A stretch of DNA of 52,443 nucleotides from NCBI GenBank assembly GCA_013115145.1, contig JAAPAO010000209.1:1-52443 (forward strand), in the 5' to 3' direction. The position numbers and the translations under genes are program-made. This document shows positions 1 through 11,047 of this stretch, one piece after another (positions within the stretch are counted from its first letter, which is position 1; the number at the start of each line of letters is the position of its first letter). The notes below the pieces were generated by a model. That model was not told where the DNA came from. It made no database searches and worked only from the letters and a program-made list of their open reading frames with translations. Source of the stretch: Perkinsus chesapeaki (Eukaryota; Perkinsozoa; Perkinsida; Perkinsidae).

Positions 1-1965
1 AGCGGTTCCCCGGGATCATAGGAGTGTGAGGCTGGAAGCCTATTGTGTAACGTGGCAAAGATGCACCTGAAAATCAGAAGCTAAAATCCATACTAAAAGT
101 GACAGTATTACTGAACGAGGAGTGCCATGGAGAGCTCTGAATGACAGGAAGTCGTGCTCCATTGTAAAGGGGCCGAGGAAGAGCTTGATGAGACGTCGGG
201 TGCGCCGCGAAGGAAACGTGGTTCTGAAAGATGAGGGGAACTCGGCTTTACCCTATAAGTTAACGTGGCACGGAGGAGTTGCTATTTGAGAACAATTGGG
301 GAATCTACCCGGCAGTACCGGTTATGCCCCATCACATAACCCCTATGAATATCTCACCCGCACGTTAGTCTGCTCGCTCTGGTCAGTCCCTATCAGGTGC
401 CCTTGCTCCTCGGCACTTCCTCGATGGGCCGATTGAGGGCCCTGATTAGTGAGAAGAATCAATCAACAACGAGGCGGACAGGCTCAATGAGATGTTCCTA
501 TGTATACTGACCTTGGTTGTCTCTCGCTTTGTGAGAGATGCTCTAGCCGCTGATGCTTCTGTTGCGTCGAGAAGAGAACTTCGCTTCCGTCGTGCTTGGT
601 CAGCAGACTTGACCTGATCAGCACGTTCCACCGACAAAGAAGCTGTGTACGTCGAGTAAAGCCAGTACATCTGGGCACCACATTCCAGCAGCTTCCAGAC
701 AGTCCATAGTCAAGTTCACTTGGGACACAGTGAGCTCCTCGGAGCTTGCCAAACACGTTGCCAACGCCATATATCGGTGGAACATCTGTAAGTGAATGTG
801 ATCATTGGATCTACTCACGGCACCCTTGTGCGTTGAAATGATTCCCGCAAAAGATTGGATAGAAACACCACAGCCTTACTTCTCCTTTAGTAAAACCGCT
901 GAGTGTGGGAGATTGGAGGAAGTTCGAGGGTCCCGTGCTGGTACCAGCGGCCAGCTAGCGGATCGTAGTCATGAGACATGAAACGCGCTGACGGGAGCCC
1001 GAAGACCCAGCAGGTCCGCAGCTGCAAGGTGAGAAGCTAAGATGATGTATTGAGACATCAACTAGGCCTCACGGCTACAACTGCTGAGCTGCCAGGCCCA
1101 ACCACACTCTTGGCGAAAAAAAAAGAAAAGGGGGGAAGCAGGGATACCGCTGCGTGATGCAGACGGTGCGTAACCTGAGTTCCGACCCTGCCACCGCGGC
1201 ACTAGTGGCAGTGCTTCAAAAGTCGCCAGCCGTCTAGCTCAAGACGGTAGTTCAAGCGCGCTGCGCACACTTCGTCCCGGTCCCATTCCACCGCCGAAAC
1301 CGTCGGGCGACGCTCCGGTTTCGGGGGAATCTCCATAGTGCGCAGGCTGCACAGCGCAACCGCGCGTCAGCATTCACCAGGTCGCTCCCACTGCTGTTTT
1401 ACGCGCGTCGAATCCTACGGATTTAACCTGGAATTAGATTAAGTTTGCAGGTAAGAGGCAAGAGACGTTTCCGCAAGCGTACGGCATGCTGGGCGAAGCC
1501 TCGCTTCATCTGAAGTGATTGCGGCTCCTGCTAACTCCCACTATTGAAGCGCAGCTACTTCTCCTTCCCTTTTAGCATTACCGCTCACTCGGAGTTTCTT
1601 CACTTCTGCACGAATCCGCTTCTCTGCCAAAACGCTTTTCCCGCTCGAGGTTCCCTGGGATTGGCTTCTCAGAGGCAGCCATCTGTGATTAGCCAAAGTG
1701 CCTACTTTTCCTAAGCTCGTTGTCTGTCTCTGCTTTATGGCATCGGCCGTCGGCAACTCCTAAAACTAAAGTGTACTGGACTCCCTAGCGCCATCGGAGT
1801 CTCACTGGCTTTAACCCGCTCGAGGCTGCGCTCTCGTCTCTCCTTACGCTGCTGCGAGCGCTCGAACGACCCGACCCGTTCCTTCTCCTCGAGATCGTCG
1901 GCTTCTATGGCTGTCCGCACCCATAGTGCCTATCATAGCAATCCGAGCCGCTACGATGTTCAGTC
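1..1965. other. Repeat-like region without a confident gene
   Basis: No open frame here makes a convincing spliced gene. The minus-strand frames at 1541-1756 and 1735-1920 are rich in Arg, Glu and Lys and look like a charged coiled coil. They could be a remnant of the retroelement whose Gag lies just to the right, but no reverse transcriptase, RNase H or integrase motif is visible. A short cysteine-containing frame at 618-818 (minus) could be an isolated exon. I see no terminal repeat. Confidence 0.4.
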
Positions 1966-3546
1966 TTACGTGAGCCTCGCTACTCCGTTTAAGAGCCTCG
2001 CGGACCGTTCGCTGTTTAACGAGCTCCGCGGATGATCCGCGGTGCCGCGGCGGATCCGTGCCATTCTGCGGGATATATATAGAAGTCCGCGGGCACCCGA
2101 ATCAATTAGAACTTGAACACGAGCCCCGGGCCCTGACTGCCTTAGAATCGCATCAATCGAGGGATCTCCTGAGTTGATCTCATTTAATCTCCTGATTTCG
2201 TCATCAGCGTCTCGAAGAGTGGCTATCTTCCCAAACTTCCGGTTACTAGTAGCCTGAGAGTTGGAACCATTGGGAGTAGATGAAGTACACGAACCATTAC
2301 CTGCATTAGATGTCGTTGATGAGGGCGCGCATGACTGACCATTAGCAGTTGAGTCGTTCTTCTGGCCGTTCTCTTCTGGTGATATCAAACCTTTACGTAC
2401 CAGCCATTGAAAACGTGCTGGACAGTCTCGCTTGATATGACCAAACTTGTGGCAAAAGTAACATTGCCTAGAATCTCTACTCGAGGTAGCCGAAGACTGA
2501 CCATTTCCATTCGCCAATATAGATAAAAGCTGCTCAACTCCTGAACTATCAATAACCTTGACCTTATCATTAGATTTCTCCAATGGGTCGGGCCTAATAC
2601 CATAATTGCGATCTTCCCAATAGCTTAGGTCTTTAGCCAGAGTCTCTAAAGATCGATGGTGAGCGTGAGTTGGATTAACTACCTTCTTATAGTCACTGCG
2701 TAGACCGTCAATAAAACGTTTAAGAATCTCGGACTCGCTGAGGTTAATATCGATACATCTACCAGCGCTCACCATCTTCTTTACACGTTTATGATAACTT
2801 GTTATCCTTCCAGCAGAACCTTGCTTCAGACCATCAAAGCAGTCTCGCCAGCGCACTGGATCCTCAGTGGCTTGATACTTTTCAATCATAAACCTCTCAG
2901 TCATGCTCAGCTTAGTGACGATATCAACTTCCAGAGCCATAGATCTTTTCAAAAAGTCGAAAATGTCAGATAGAACTCCAGCATCTACGGCTCGGATAAG
3001 AAATGACCAACATGTTTCAGCGTCCAGACGATAGATACGCACCACTTGTGAGAATGAACGTACCCATGCCGACACAGGTCTTGAATCATCTTCTCCAGCA
3101 TATTGCACAGCATCAGGTATAGGCAACTGAGCAGTAGCGGTAATTCTCTTAGTATCAGCACCATGACTATCAAGAGCAACAGCACCACGTAGATAGTCAG
3201 AAATATATGAGCGACCTTCCGAGTGACCATCAGATACAGGTACCGCTACTTGTTGTGGTATAGCCGCCAGTGGCGTAGATGTCAAACGAATCTGGTCAAC
3301 CAATTCTCGTTGAGTTAAGCGATCAGCCAAACCTAATGACCTTTCAGCTTGTTCCAAGCCTCCACTCCGAAGATATCGTATACTGGCCCCTGGAACACCT
3401 GATGAACCTGATAGATGTTGTAGTGCACCTCGATCTCCAACTTGTTGGCCATCACCGCCAACATTACCAAGATTTACCATAGAAGGACTCGTAATACCAT
3501 TGATTGGAGTCGTCGGAACCGGAGTATTCACTGCATCGGGTACCAT
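1966..3546 (-). CDS. Gag-like polyprotein fragment of an LTR retroelement
   Basis: A 526-codon open frame. The first 130 residues are Ser/Gly/Pro-rich. The middle is a helical region of Gag type, with a stretch around residues 140-320 that resembles retrotransposon capsid proteins. A zinc knuckle CYFCHKFGHIKRDC (C-x2-C-x4-H-x4-C) lies at about 2422-2464, followed by a Ser/Asn-rich linker. The frame then reaches a VLIDSGA motif near 2090-2105, the usual start of an aspartic protease. After this motif the protein loses any resemblance to a retropepsin and ends within about 40 residues, so the pol part is missing or replaced. The order Gag, knuckle, protease is that of Ty3/Gypsy-type elements. 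No LTRs were found, so this is probably a truncated, dead copy. Family assignment beyond LTR retroelement is uncertain. Confidence 0.8.
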   Translation of the reverse strand: MVPDAVNTPVPTTPINGITSPSMVNLGNVGGDGQQVGDRGALQHLSGSSGVPGASIRYLRSGGLEQAERSLGLADRLTQRELVDQIRLTSTPLAAIPQQVAVPVSDGHSEGRSYISDYLRGAVALDSHGADTKRITATAQLPIPDAVQYAGEDDSRPVSAWVRSFSQVVRIYRLDAETCWSFLIRAVDAGVLSDIFDFLKRSMALEVDIVTKLSMTERFMIEKYQATEDPVRWRDCFDGLKQGSAGRITSYHKRVKKMVSAGRCIDINLSESEILKRFIDGLRSDYKKVVNPTHAHHRSLETLAKDLSYWEDRNYGIRPDPLEKSNDKVKVIDSSGVEQLLSILANGNGQSSATSSRDSRQCYFCHKFGHIKRDCPARFQWLVRKGLISPEENGQKNDSTANGQSCAPSSTTSNAGNGSCTSSTPNGSNSQATSNRKFGKIATLRDADDEIRRLNEINSGDPSIDAILRQSGPGARVQVLIDSGARGLLYISRRMARIRRGTADHPRSSLNSERSARLLNGVARLT

Positions 3547-4125
3547 TGTAGTGAATTATCCGAACCCAATGAAATACAATCTTGAGAGAAGAACTTGACT
3601 TTTTACGTTCATAAAATTGCATTACAAGGCACTAGCGTCACGTTATGCACAACACAGAAAATGGGACAATTATTGTGGAATGAGGTATCATATCTGGGAC
3701 AATCTCTACACGGCCAGCATGGCGAACAGGCGCCCCTACGAGCGATGAGGATAACCTCCCGCCAACTCCGACCGATACGGCTGTCTGTACACGACAGTAC
3801 ACGCAGATCCCGGCGGGGTCACCCCGCAAGAGAAGTTGCCTGCTGATGAGCTTCTAGTCTAGAAGCTCATCAGCTAGAAGTTCTAGAGCATCCGGTGTAT
3901 GCTCCGAAGGCATTCGCAATGCAAGACGATCTCGTTGATCCTCGGCCGGTCCACGATCTTCCCCCTAAGCCGAAGCCTAACGTTTACTCTAGTCCATTCG
4001 GGCCTGCCGCCGCTATGGAGGGCCAGTAGCTGTGATATAGTAGGATGATGAGGTGTAGCTCATCGTCTATTCTCAAAGCACCATTCTATTTTGTACTCTT
4101 CGGATAGATCTCTATTATATATAGT

Positions 4126-4220
4126 TTACATTACCAAGTTCTGTTGTGCACCGAGTGCTGCTGCACCACTAAACCTGAAGACTTATTGGTAGGACATATA
4201 GAGCTAACTTGGTAATGTTA
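4126..4220. mobile_element. MITE-like hairpin element, left copy
   Basis: A 95-bp unit bounded by 15-bp inverted ends (TTACATTACCAAGTT and AACTTGGTAATGTTA), with TATA-rich sequence on both sides that could be a target duplication. It encodes nothing. The same unit lies in the other arm at 8961-9055, so it was present before the arms separated. A simple structural hairpin is the alternative. Confidence 0.45.
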
Positions 4221-4275
4221 TATAAGTGTATAAGGGTGGTCATTCCCTTATATTAACTGTGAAGCTCTACACACC

Positions 4276-4484
4276 GTGTTTACTCTAGAGTGGAGGATCT
4301 GGATTGGTTTCTCAAGAAGTCGGTGGAACGCGCCTCGGAGCGCGGATCCGGGTATATTGGTCCTATTTATGTGCAATTGGTTGAGCAGCTTACAGCCCTG
4401 GGCTGTGAAACATGGTATGCTTGGGGATATCATGGACGTATCGCAGAGTTATCATGGAGACCTTCAAAACTTAATGACGAGTGA
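4276..4484 (+). CDS. Hypothetical protein exon in the inverted repeat, left copy
   Basis: This frame, best read from the Met at 4290, encodes a mixed globular sequence starting MEDLDWFLKKSVER. It is conserved at the protein level in the right arm (minus strand, 8655-8905) despite nucleotide changes. A downstream frame ending near 4951, including the motif SPLQKLFLIP, is conserved in the same way and may be another exon of the same gene. It converges on the GH18-like gene at 5060-6134. I do not recognise the family. Conservation between the arms could also be simple inheritance without selection. Confidence 0.4.
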
Positions 4485-5059
4485 AGGAGTGGGTGTTGCC
4501 GAAAGCAACTGATCTCTGATGAGGGGTTCAAGTGAACTTAATGGTGTGTTGGATTGCTCAACTCCCTTCGCCAGAGCAACGTGCTCATTACATGGCTCAT
4601 GCAGCGTACCGTTTTCTGAAGGGTAACTTTTACTAAAAGTCTTTTTGAACTTGGTACGGGATGACTTAAAGGTCCTTTGGCTCCACTAGAGTCAAATCCC
4701 ACAAGAACGAGAAATAGGAACTGTCGACCATGACAAACGCAAAGCTGTGATCTGGTCTGAAAAGCCCTCACGAAAGGCATAGAACAATTGGTGGATCGCT
4801 CTGCGTGTGACGAAGCCCTGGGCGGAACCTACGTAGCACGGGATCAGGCACAAGATGAATCGAACATAGAGCGTATGAATATTGAGAGATTATCTCCACT
4901 TCAGAAGCTCTTCTTGATTCCAAGGTGGTATTTGCGCCTATTTGTTCAATGACCATGATTGTAAGGTGAAATCATCTTGGTAGGATTGACACGACCGACA
5001 AAGAAAGTTGTACTCGATCTGCACCAACTGAAGGAAAGGTGAGATGTTGAGATAATGAT

Positions 5060-6134
5060 TTACTCCTGCATCAGCGACGATATCATAGCCCACAGCAAGC
5101 TTTTGTTGGATGAGGGTAAATCCCCGCGGATATCGGCAAGACCCATGCCAAGAAGATTCCTCTCGTTTACGAGGCTAGTTTTTCTTCGAATGGTTTTTGG
5201 GGTGTTGAAATAATATCCTTCGAAGAAGCCACTTCCCTCAGGATCTCCACCAGATTTCACGATATCTCTGTAGGACCGAACCGTCGTAGAACCTTTTTTC
5301 CTGTTGAAGCAGCTGACCTGAAAGATTGGTGATGCTCACCGAATGAGGGTTTTCCGTACCACTAAAGACAACTGGCATATACGCTGCGATTCCCCAGCGT
5401 AAGCGTCAGAAATGAGGTTAACCCATGGAAAGCCTATCTCGACCTCAGGGTCCACATCAAAGGAGAAGAGTTTGGCATAAGCGTAGTCAGCGTACAGCCA
5501 AGGCTTATACGTTTCAAAATCATCCCATATCGTCAAGTTGTTATCGACTGTGAACCTGAAAAGACAGTGAACGCGAGCAACGGAGCTTTCCACTCTTTTG
5601 TTACATGAACGGCGCGATCACAGCATCCGGTCCAGAACCCCTCAGTGATCTGGTGGCGATAAGCATATCTCTAAGCGTTTCCCACTCCTTCCCACGCAGG
5701 TCGCGCCCCTCTTCCGAAACCACAAAAAGAAACCCATGTACTTTATAGGCATCAATGATATCTTGGGCATAGAGTACAAATTTCGCAACATCTGATGTGC
5801 TGTCCACGAAGTCAAAGATACTGAGTGCCAGAAGAACCGTAGATACGCCTTCAAAACGCCGAACAACATTCCGAATATACGAAGCGTTGAAGGAGGGGTT
5901 AATGCGGATAGAGCCATCACGTAACACACTACCGCCGAGGTATACAAATTCTGTCACTGGGAGACGCTGGGAAATTCTGCTGAGGGAATTAACGTCAGAG
6001 CCAGAGTCGAGGACATCCGCAGCAGTGAGGAGCAGAGCAGCTTCCCGACGATAAGCAGCGCGTTTCGGGCAGTAGCGAAAAGCGATGATGCTACCAATAA
6101 GGAGGGCCAGCGATGCTCTGTAGAAGTGGGACAT
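5060..6134 (-). CDS. GH18-like (chitinase-fold) protein, intact copy, catalytic motif degenerate
   Basis: Three exons join cleanly: 6134-5605, 5555-5360 and 5317-5060, giving 327 residues. The introns are 49 and 42 nt with GT/AG ends. The N-terminus (MSHFYRASLALLIGSIIA) is a signal peptide or membrane anchor. I read the rest as a divergent glycoside hydrolase family 18 barrel. A strand like VTEFVYLGG is followed by a loop with DGSI. A strand VLLALSIFDF sits where GH18 proteins have the SIGG motif, and HGFLFVVSEE sits where active chitinases have DGxDxDxE. The end, with YFNTPKTI, ERNLLGMGLADI and SLLWAM, resembles the last GH18 strands. The acidic catalytic motif is not intact, so a lectin-like or inactive role is more likely than hydrolysis. 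The fold call is by eye and not certain. The copy at 7206-8288 is broken. Confidence 0.6.
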
Positions 6135-6415
6135 GGAAGTAAACCTACTGAAGAATATGAACTAGACATCACCCTGGCTCGACAAAGAACTGACGGCTTG
6201 CAGGCCTCCTGTCCAAAATCCTGACCAAAAATCTGTGAATCTGGTGGATCCACCCCGATCGAATGAGTTGGCACTATAGCCTGAAGCACGTATCAGCTGT
6301 GTGGCGGGTAGCTACGCCCGTTCGCGTGCCCCGCGTGTCAGCTGGCGAGATGTTGCACAGGGTTCCTGAGCTTCTGGGCATATCTCCCAGCAGCGGGCCT
6401 CTCTATGCGCAGTCA

Positions 6416-6924
6416 CCCGGGTTTCGACAACCCGAACTTAGCTGTAGCCGGATACGTGAACTCAAATCGATAATTCTGATAATTAGGGATTGACCAAAGG
6501 GGCGTTAGCCTCGAGCACTAGAGAACGTAACAATCAGACTAAGTGTAAAAAATGCTACTCCATGCGAAGGGTGAACCAATCCCCCATTGTGACCAATACA
6601 GCTTGGGATCCCAATCATTCCTCTTGCCAGCCCTGGCACGCATGGGATCGGAAAGAGCAGCGCGACATACGAGATAATCTGGGGCCTACGTGCTCCCTGA
6701 AACCATGTTAAGAGATAGATATCATGGTAAAGAGGCTCGTCGAAATGAATAGGATGAACGACCATGGCTCATTATCAATATGAGGAATAGTAACACATCA
6801 GCCACAGTGGCCCTGGCGACCCAGCGGCGTCGAAAGAAACGCGTATGGCCAATGGCTAAACTATGAGGGAGGGAGCCAATGAAAGAGCGTAAATAGGCGG
6901 GGTGTGGAAAGCCGGGTGAGGGCC
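6416..6924. other. Unique spacer between the inverted repeat arms
   Basis: About 510 bp that is not clearly mirrored. The first 40 bases on each side keep a weak resemblance (a CCCGG, TTTC, ACCCCG pattern) beyond the end of the strong match, so the true arm ends may lie further in. No gene is seen. Confidence 0.6.
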
Positions 6925-7205
6925 TGACTGCGCATAGAGAGGCCCGCTGCTGGGAGATATGCCCAGAAGCTCAGGAACCCTGTGCAACATCTCGCCAGCT
7001 GACACGCGGGGCACGCGAACGGGCGTAGCTACCCGCCACACAGCTGATACGTGCTTCAGGCTATAGTGCCAACTCATTCGATCGGGGTGGATCCACCAGA
7101 TTCAGAGATTTTTGGTCAGGATTTTGGACAGGAGGCCTGCAAGCCGTCAGTTCTTTGTCGAGCCAGGGTGATGTCTAGTTCATATTCTTCAGTAGGTTTA
7201 CTTAC

Positions 7206-8288
7206 ATGTACTTCTTCTACAGAGCATCGCTGGCCCTCCTTATCGGTAGCATCATCGCTCTTTGCTACTGTCCGAAACGCGCCCCTTATCGTCGAGAAGC
7301 TGCTCTGCTCCTCACTGCTGTGGATGTCTTCGACTCTGACTATGACTCTAATTCCCTCAGCAACATCCAGTGACAGAGTATGTATACCTCGGCGGTAGTG
7401 TTTTACGTGATGGCTCTATCCGCATTAACCCCTCCTTCAACGCTTCGTATATTCGGAATGTTGTTCGGCAGGTGGAAGGCAAATCTACGGTTCTTCTGGC
7501 ACTCAGTATCTTTGACTTCGTGGACAGCACATCAGATGTTGCGAAATTTGTACTCTATGCCCAAGATATCATTGATGCCTATAAAGTACATGGGTTTCTT
7601 TTTGTGGTTTCGGAAGAGGGGCGCGACCTGCGTGGGAAGGAGTGGGAAACTCTTAGAGACATGCTTATCGCCACCAGATCACTGAGGGGTTCTGGACCGG
7701 ATGCTGTGATCGCGCCGTTCATGTAACAAAAGACTGGAAAGCTCCGTTGCTTGCGTTCACTGTCTTTTCAGGTTCACAGTCGATGACATCTCGACCTCCA
7801 CGCTATGGGATGATTTTGAAACGTATAAGCCTTGGCTGTACGCTGACTATGCGTATGCCAAACTCTTCTCCTTTGATGTGGACCCTGAGATCGAGATAGG
7901 CTTTCCATGGGAAAACCTCATTTCTAACACTTACGCTGGGTTTTCGCAGCGTGTATGCCAGTTGTCTTTAGTGGTACGTAAAACCTTCATTCGGTGCGCA
8001 TCACCAATCTTTCAGGTCAGCTGCTTCAACAGGAAACAAGGTTCAACGACGGTTCGGTCCTACAAAGATATCGTGAAATCTGGTGGGGACCCTCAGGAGA
8101 CTGGCTTCTCGCATGACTACTTCGAAGGATATTATTTCAACACCCCAAAAGCTATTCAAAGAAGAGCTAGTTTTATTAAGGAGAGGAATCTTCTTGGCAT
8201 GGGTCTTGCCGATATCCGCGGGGATGTACCCTCCCCTACCAACACAAGCTTGCTGTGGGCTATGATATCGTCGCTGATGCAGGAGTAA
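7206..8288 (+). pseudogene. GH18-like pseudogene, right-arm copy
   Basis: It aligns to the intact minus-strand copy at 5060-6134 with the same exon borders. The first 55 codons are open (from MYFFYRASLA). A deletion of about 13 bases relative to the left copy, just before 7371, then shifts the frame and brings in a TGA at 7371-7373. The remainder (the part with YVYLGG, SIFDF and HGFLFVV, then the exon with NLISNTYAGFSQR and the exon ending SLLWAMISSLMQE) is still open in the matching frames. The break may therefore be recent. Confidence 0.65.
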
Positions 8289-8654
8289 AAGAATTATCTC
8301 AGCATCTCACCTTTCCTTCAGTTGGTGCAGATCGAGTACAACTTTCTTTGTCGGTCGTGTCAATACCTTACAATCATGGTCTTTGAACAAATAGACGCGA
8401 ATACCACTTTGGAATCAAGAAGAGCTTCTGAAGTGGAGATGATCTTTCAATATTCATAGGCTCTATGTTCGATTTCTCTTGTGCTTGGTTCCGTGCTACG
8501 TAGGTTTTGCCCGTTTTTGTATGTAGGGCTTCGTCGCACGCAGAGCGGCCAACCAATTGTTCTATGCCTTTCGTGAGGGCTTTTCAGACCAGATCACAGT
8601 TTTGCGTTTGTCATGCTCGACAGTTCCTATTTGTCGTTCTTGTGGGATTTGACG

Positions 8655-8905
8655 CTAGTGGAGCCAAAGGACGTTTAAGTCATCCCGTACCAAGTTCAAA
8701 AAGACTCTTAGTAGAAGGTACCCTTCAGAAAACTCGGCGATACGTTCGTGATATCCCCAAGCATACCATGTTTCACAGCCCAGGGCTGTAAGCTGCTCAA
8801 CCAATTGCACATAAATAGGACCAATATACCCGGATCCGCGCTCCGAGACGCGTTCCACCGACTTCTTGAGAAACCAATCCAGATCCTCCACTCTAGAGTA
8901 AACAC
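8655..8905 (-). CDS. Hypothetical protein exon in the inverted repeat, right copy
   Basis: Mirror copy of the frame at 4276-4484. It begins at the corresponding Met (8891) and keeps almost the same residues through YAWGYH, then continues further because the roughly 150-bp segment specific to the left arm is absent. A downstream frame (8556-8374) ends in KLFLIPKWYSRLFVQ. The family is not recognised and splicing is unresolved. Confidence 0.35.
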
Positions 8906-8960
8906 GGTGTGTAGAGCTTCACAGTTAATATAAGGGAATGACCACCCTTATACACTTATA

Positions 8961-9055
8961 TAACATTACCAAGTTAGCTCTATATGTCCTACCAATAAGT
9001 CTTCAGGTTTAGTGGTGCAGTAGCACTCGGTGCACAACAGAACTTGGTAATGTAA
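8961..9055. mobile_element. MITE-like hairpin element, right copy
   Basis: Same 15-bp inverted ends and internal sequence as 4126-4220, in mirrored orientation within the right arm. Confidence 0.45.
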
Positions 9056-9968
9056 ACTATATATAATAGAGATCTATCCGAAGAGTACAAAATAGAATGG
9101 TGCTTTGAGAATAGACGATGAGCTACACCTCATCATCCTACTATATCACAGCTACTGGCCCTCCATAGCGGCGGCAGGCCCGAATGGACTAGAGTAAACG
9201 TTAGGCTTCGGCTTAGGGGGAAGATCGTGGACCGGCCGAGGATCAACGAGATCGTCTTGCATTGCGAATGCCTTCGGAGCATACACCGGATGCTCTAGGA
9301 GCTCATCAGCAGGCAACTTCTTTTGCGGGGTCTGCGTGTACTGTCGTGTACAGACAGCCGTATCGGTCGGAGGTGGCGGGAGGTTCTCCTCATCGCTCGT
9401 AGGAGCGCCTGCCCGCCATGCAGGCCGCTCACCAGGCAGCTCACCTGCGCAAAACCATCTAGTCGTTAGGGAATAGTACTATGCACACTACCTAAGGCGC
9501 AGGTTTGTATGGCGCGATTTGCCTGGCGATCTTCTTCCGTCTCGCCTCCACGTAGTTCCCAGGTTTTGCTGCTATCGTCAAAATAATACCGATTCTCCAC
9601 ACCAACCTGAGCACAGAATCATACAGCCCCGAGGATACACATGCGTCCCAAGTGAATCGATTTAATAGTAAATATGAACATAGCACTGAAATAGAACAGA
9701 AAGCTCCATAGGAGATTCACGCCAGAGGAAGATGTGTCACTTATTTCAAGGGTTGGAGCTGCTCAGCGAGCCGCTCAACCTCACAGATCTATTGTGAATA
9801 AGGAGCTGATATGACAGCGAAAGCTACTATAAAGTTAGTCGTATTACTAACCATATATATATAGATAAGATAGAGTAGGGATGAACCCACTTATCAGAGC
9901 AAATACGAAACCCATACAATCGACCTAATAACCTCCTCCGACTCATGAGATACTATTATATAACGTAA

Positions 9969-10469
9969 TCAAGTATTGCTTTCCATAATGACGACGAACG
10001 TGGAATATGCATGTGGTCGTCTAAGGACTTTGGCGAGCCGGCATCGATTTTTGTATGTCCTGGCATTTATTAATGCCTTTTCTACGCTGAGTCGAAATTT
10101 GGATGGATTCCTACCGAGAAAGACTATCAGATATTTCGAAATTGCAAGCAACATTGTTAACCCCAATACTTCTCCCTTTTGTATGACCTCTCGACTTTCA
10201 ACGCACATTCCTCCCAGCCATCCGGTGAATGTATTCCAGAAGCCATGGACGTGCATGCAGGACTTCCCTTCATCCGCCTCGTTTCGAGGGGAGGACGTCA
10301 TTATAGAGGTGAATGTAAAGCTGAGATTATGGTTCAGAATCCCTACGGCGTAGGCCCCACGCTTCCAGTAATATGGATCAAAAAGAGCTGGTAAAGATAT
10401 GCACGGTCCACCAAGCTGCTTAGCTCTGACCGAAAGTGTTAGTAACTGCCAGTGAGGGGGGCATTCCAC
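9969..10469 (-). CDS. Hypothetical protein, 166 codons
   Basis: The longest open frame of the sparse region. It contains a moderately hydrophobic middle (for example LGLTMLLAISKYLIVFLG) and a basic C-terminal part. There is no recognisable motif, no second copy in the window and no clear intron structure. The opposite strand is also open for 125 codons, so strand and reality are both uncertain. Confidence 0.25.
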   Translation of the reverse strand: MECPPHWQLLTLSVRAKQLGGPCISLPALFDPYYWKRGAYAVGILNHNLSFTFTSIMTSSPRNEADEGKSCMHVHGFWNTFTGWLGGMCVESREVIQKGEVLGLTMLLAISKYLIVFLGRNPSKFRLSVEKALINARTYKNRCRLAKVLRRPHAYSTFVVIMESNT

Positions 10470-11047
10470 AGAAGTTTCAAAGCGTTAGAGAGGATGACGG
10501 GCACAAGACCGGATTTAGTTCATTGAAAATAAGGCACCTAATACAGGTCGAATATCATGGCCTTTGTGGCCATTCCCCAACAGAGGACCGATTCCAAGCC
10601 TCCAAAGTGGACAACTATTCTCTCTTGGATAATCATTAGTGTATCGCCTGAGCTGTCGCACCTAGCACTCCTTGGTTGGCGACTAGTGAAAACTCCGGAC
10701 GAAAAAGTTGGTAAATGAATTTTGAAATCAATGGGTTGATTTCGGTTATAAAATAAGAGTTTTGTATGGAACCATCTGAAGATAAAAAGCTGTACTAAAG
10801 CTTTTACATCACTAAAAAAGATAACATGCGCGCTACAACCTATGATACGTCCGAATTTTGCTCCTGCACTAAAGGTGCGTTAGGAAATACTTAGACAACG
10901 TAAGTGCGCAAGATGATTCGGGCATGTTCCGCGATTCCGGCGGAAACGGATCTTCACCCTTTGGCAGAAGCAGTTCCTTGAGTTTAATTTTCAGCAAAAT
11001 ATGTCACAGCGGGAGCCGCATCGTCGTGTAGATGACAGGGAAGGTAT

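Larger units (their letters stand above)
3711..6415. repeat. Left arm of a 5.7-kb inverted repeat
   Basis: Read on the minus strand, this segment matches the plus strand of 6925-9427 almost from end to end. Examples are the Met-Ile-Ser-Pro-Ser-Ile frame at 4248-4433 (minus) against 8748-8933 (plus), and the outer ends near 3711 and 9427. The arms differ by scattered substitutions and indels. One difference is about 150 bp around 4470-4620, present only on the left. The arms are therefore old enough to have diverged. They are either two copies of one element inserted head to head or an inverted duplication of a genomic segment. Confidence 0.9.
6925..9427. repeat. Right arm of the 5.7-kb inverted repeat
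   Basis: Reverse-complement counterpart of 3711-6415. It is about 200 bp shorter because of several deletions. It carries the frameshifted GH18-like copy, the second copy of the hypothetical exon and the second MITE-like hairpin, all in mirrored order. Confidence 0.9.

Noticed and set aside
2030-2075. CCGCGG-rich palindromes as an origin or attachment site
   Set aside because: Short GC-rich palindromes with no second copy and no known context. Nothing ties them to a function.
3711-9427. Inverted repeat as an assembly artefact
   Set aside because: The arms differ by many substitutions and by indels, including about 150 bp unique to the left arm and a frameshift unique to the right. A mis-joined duplicate would be identical.
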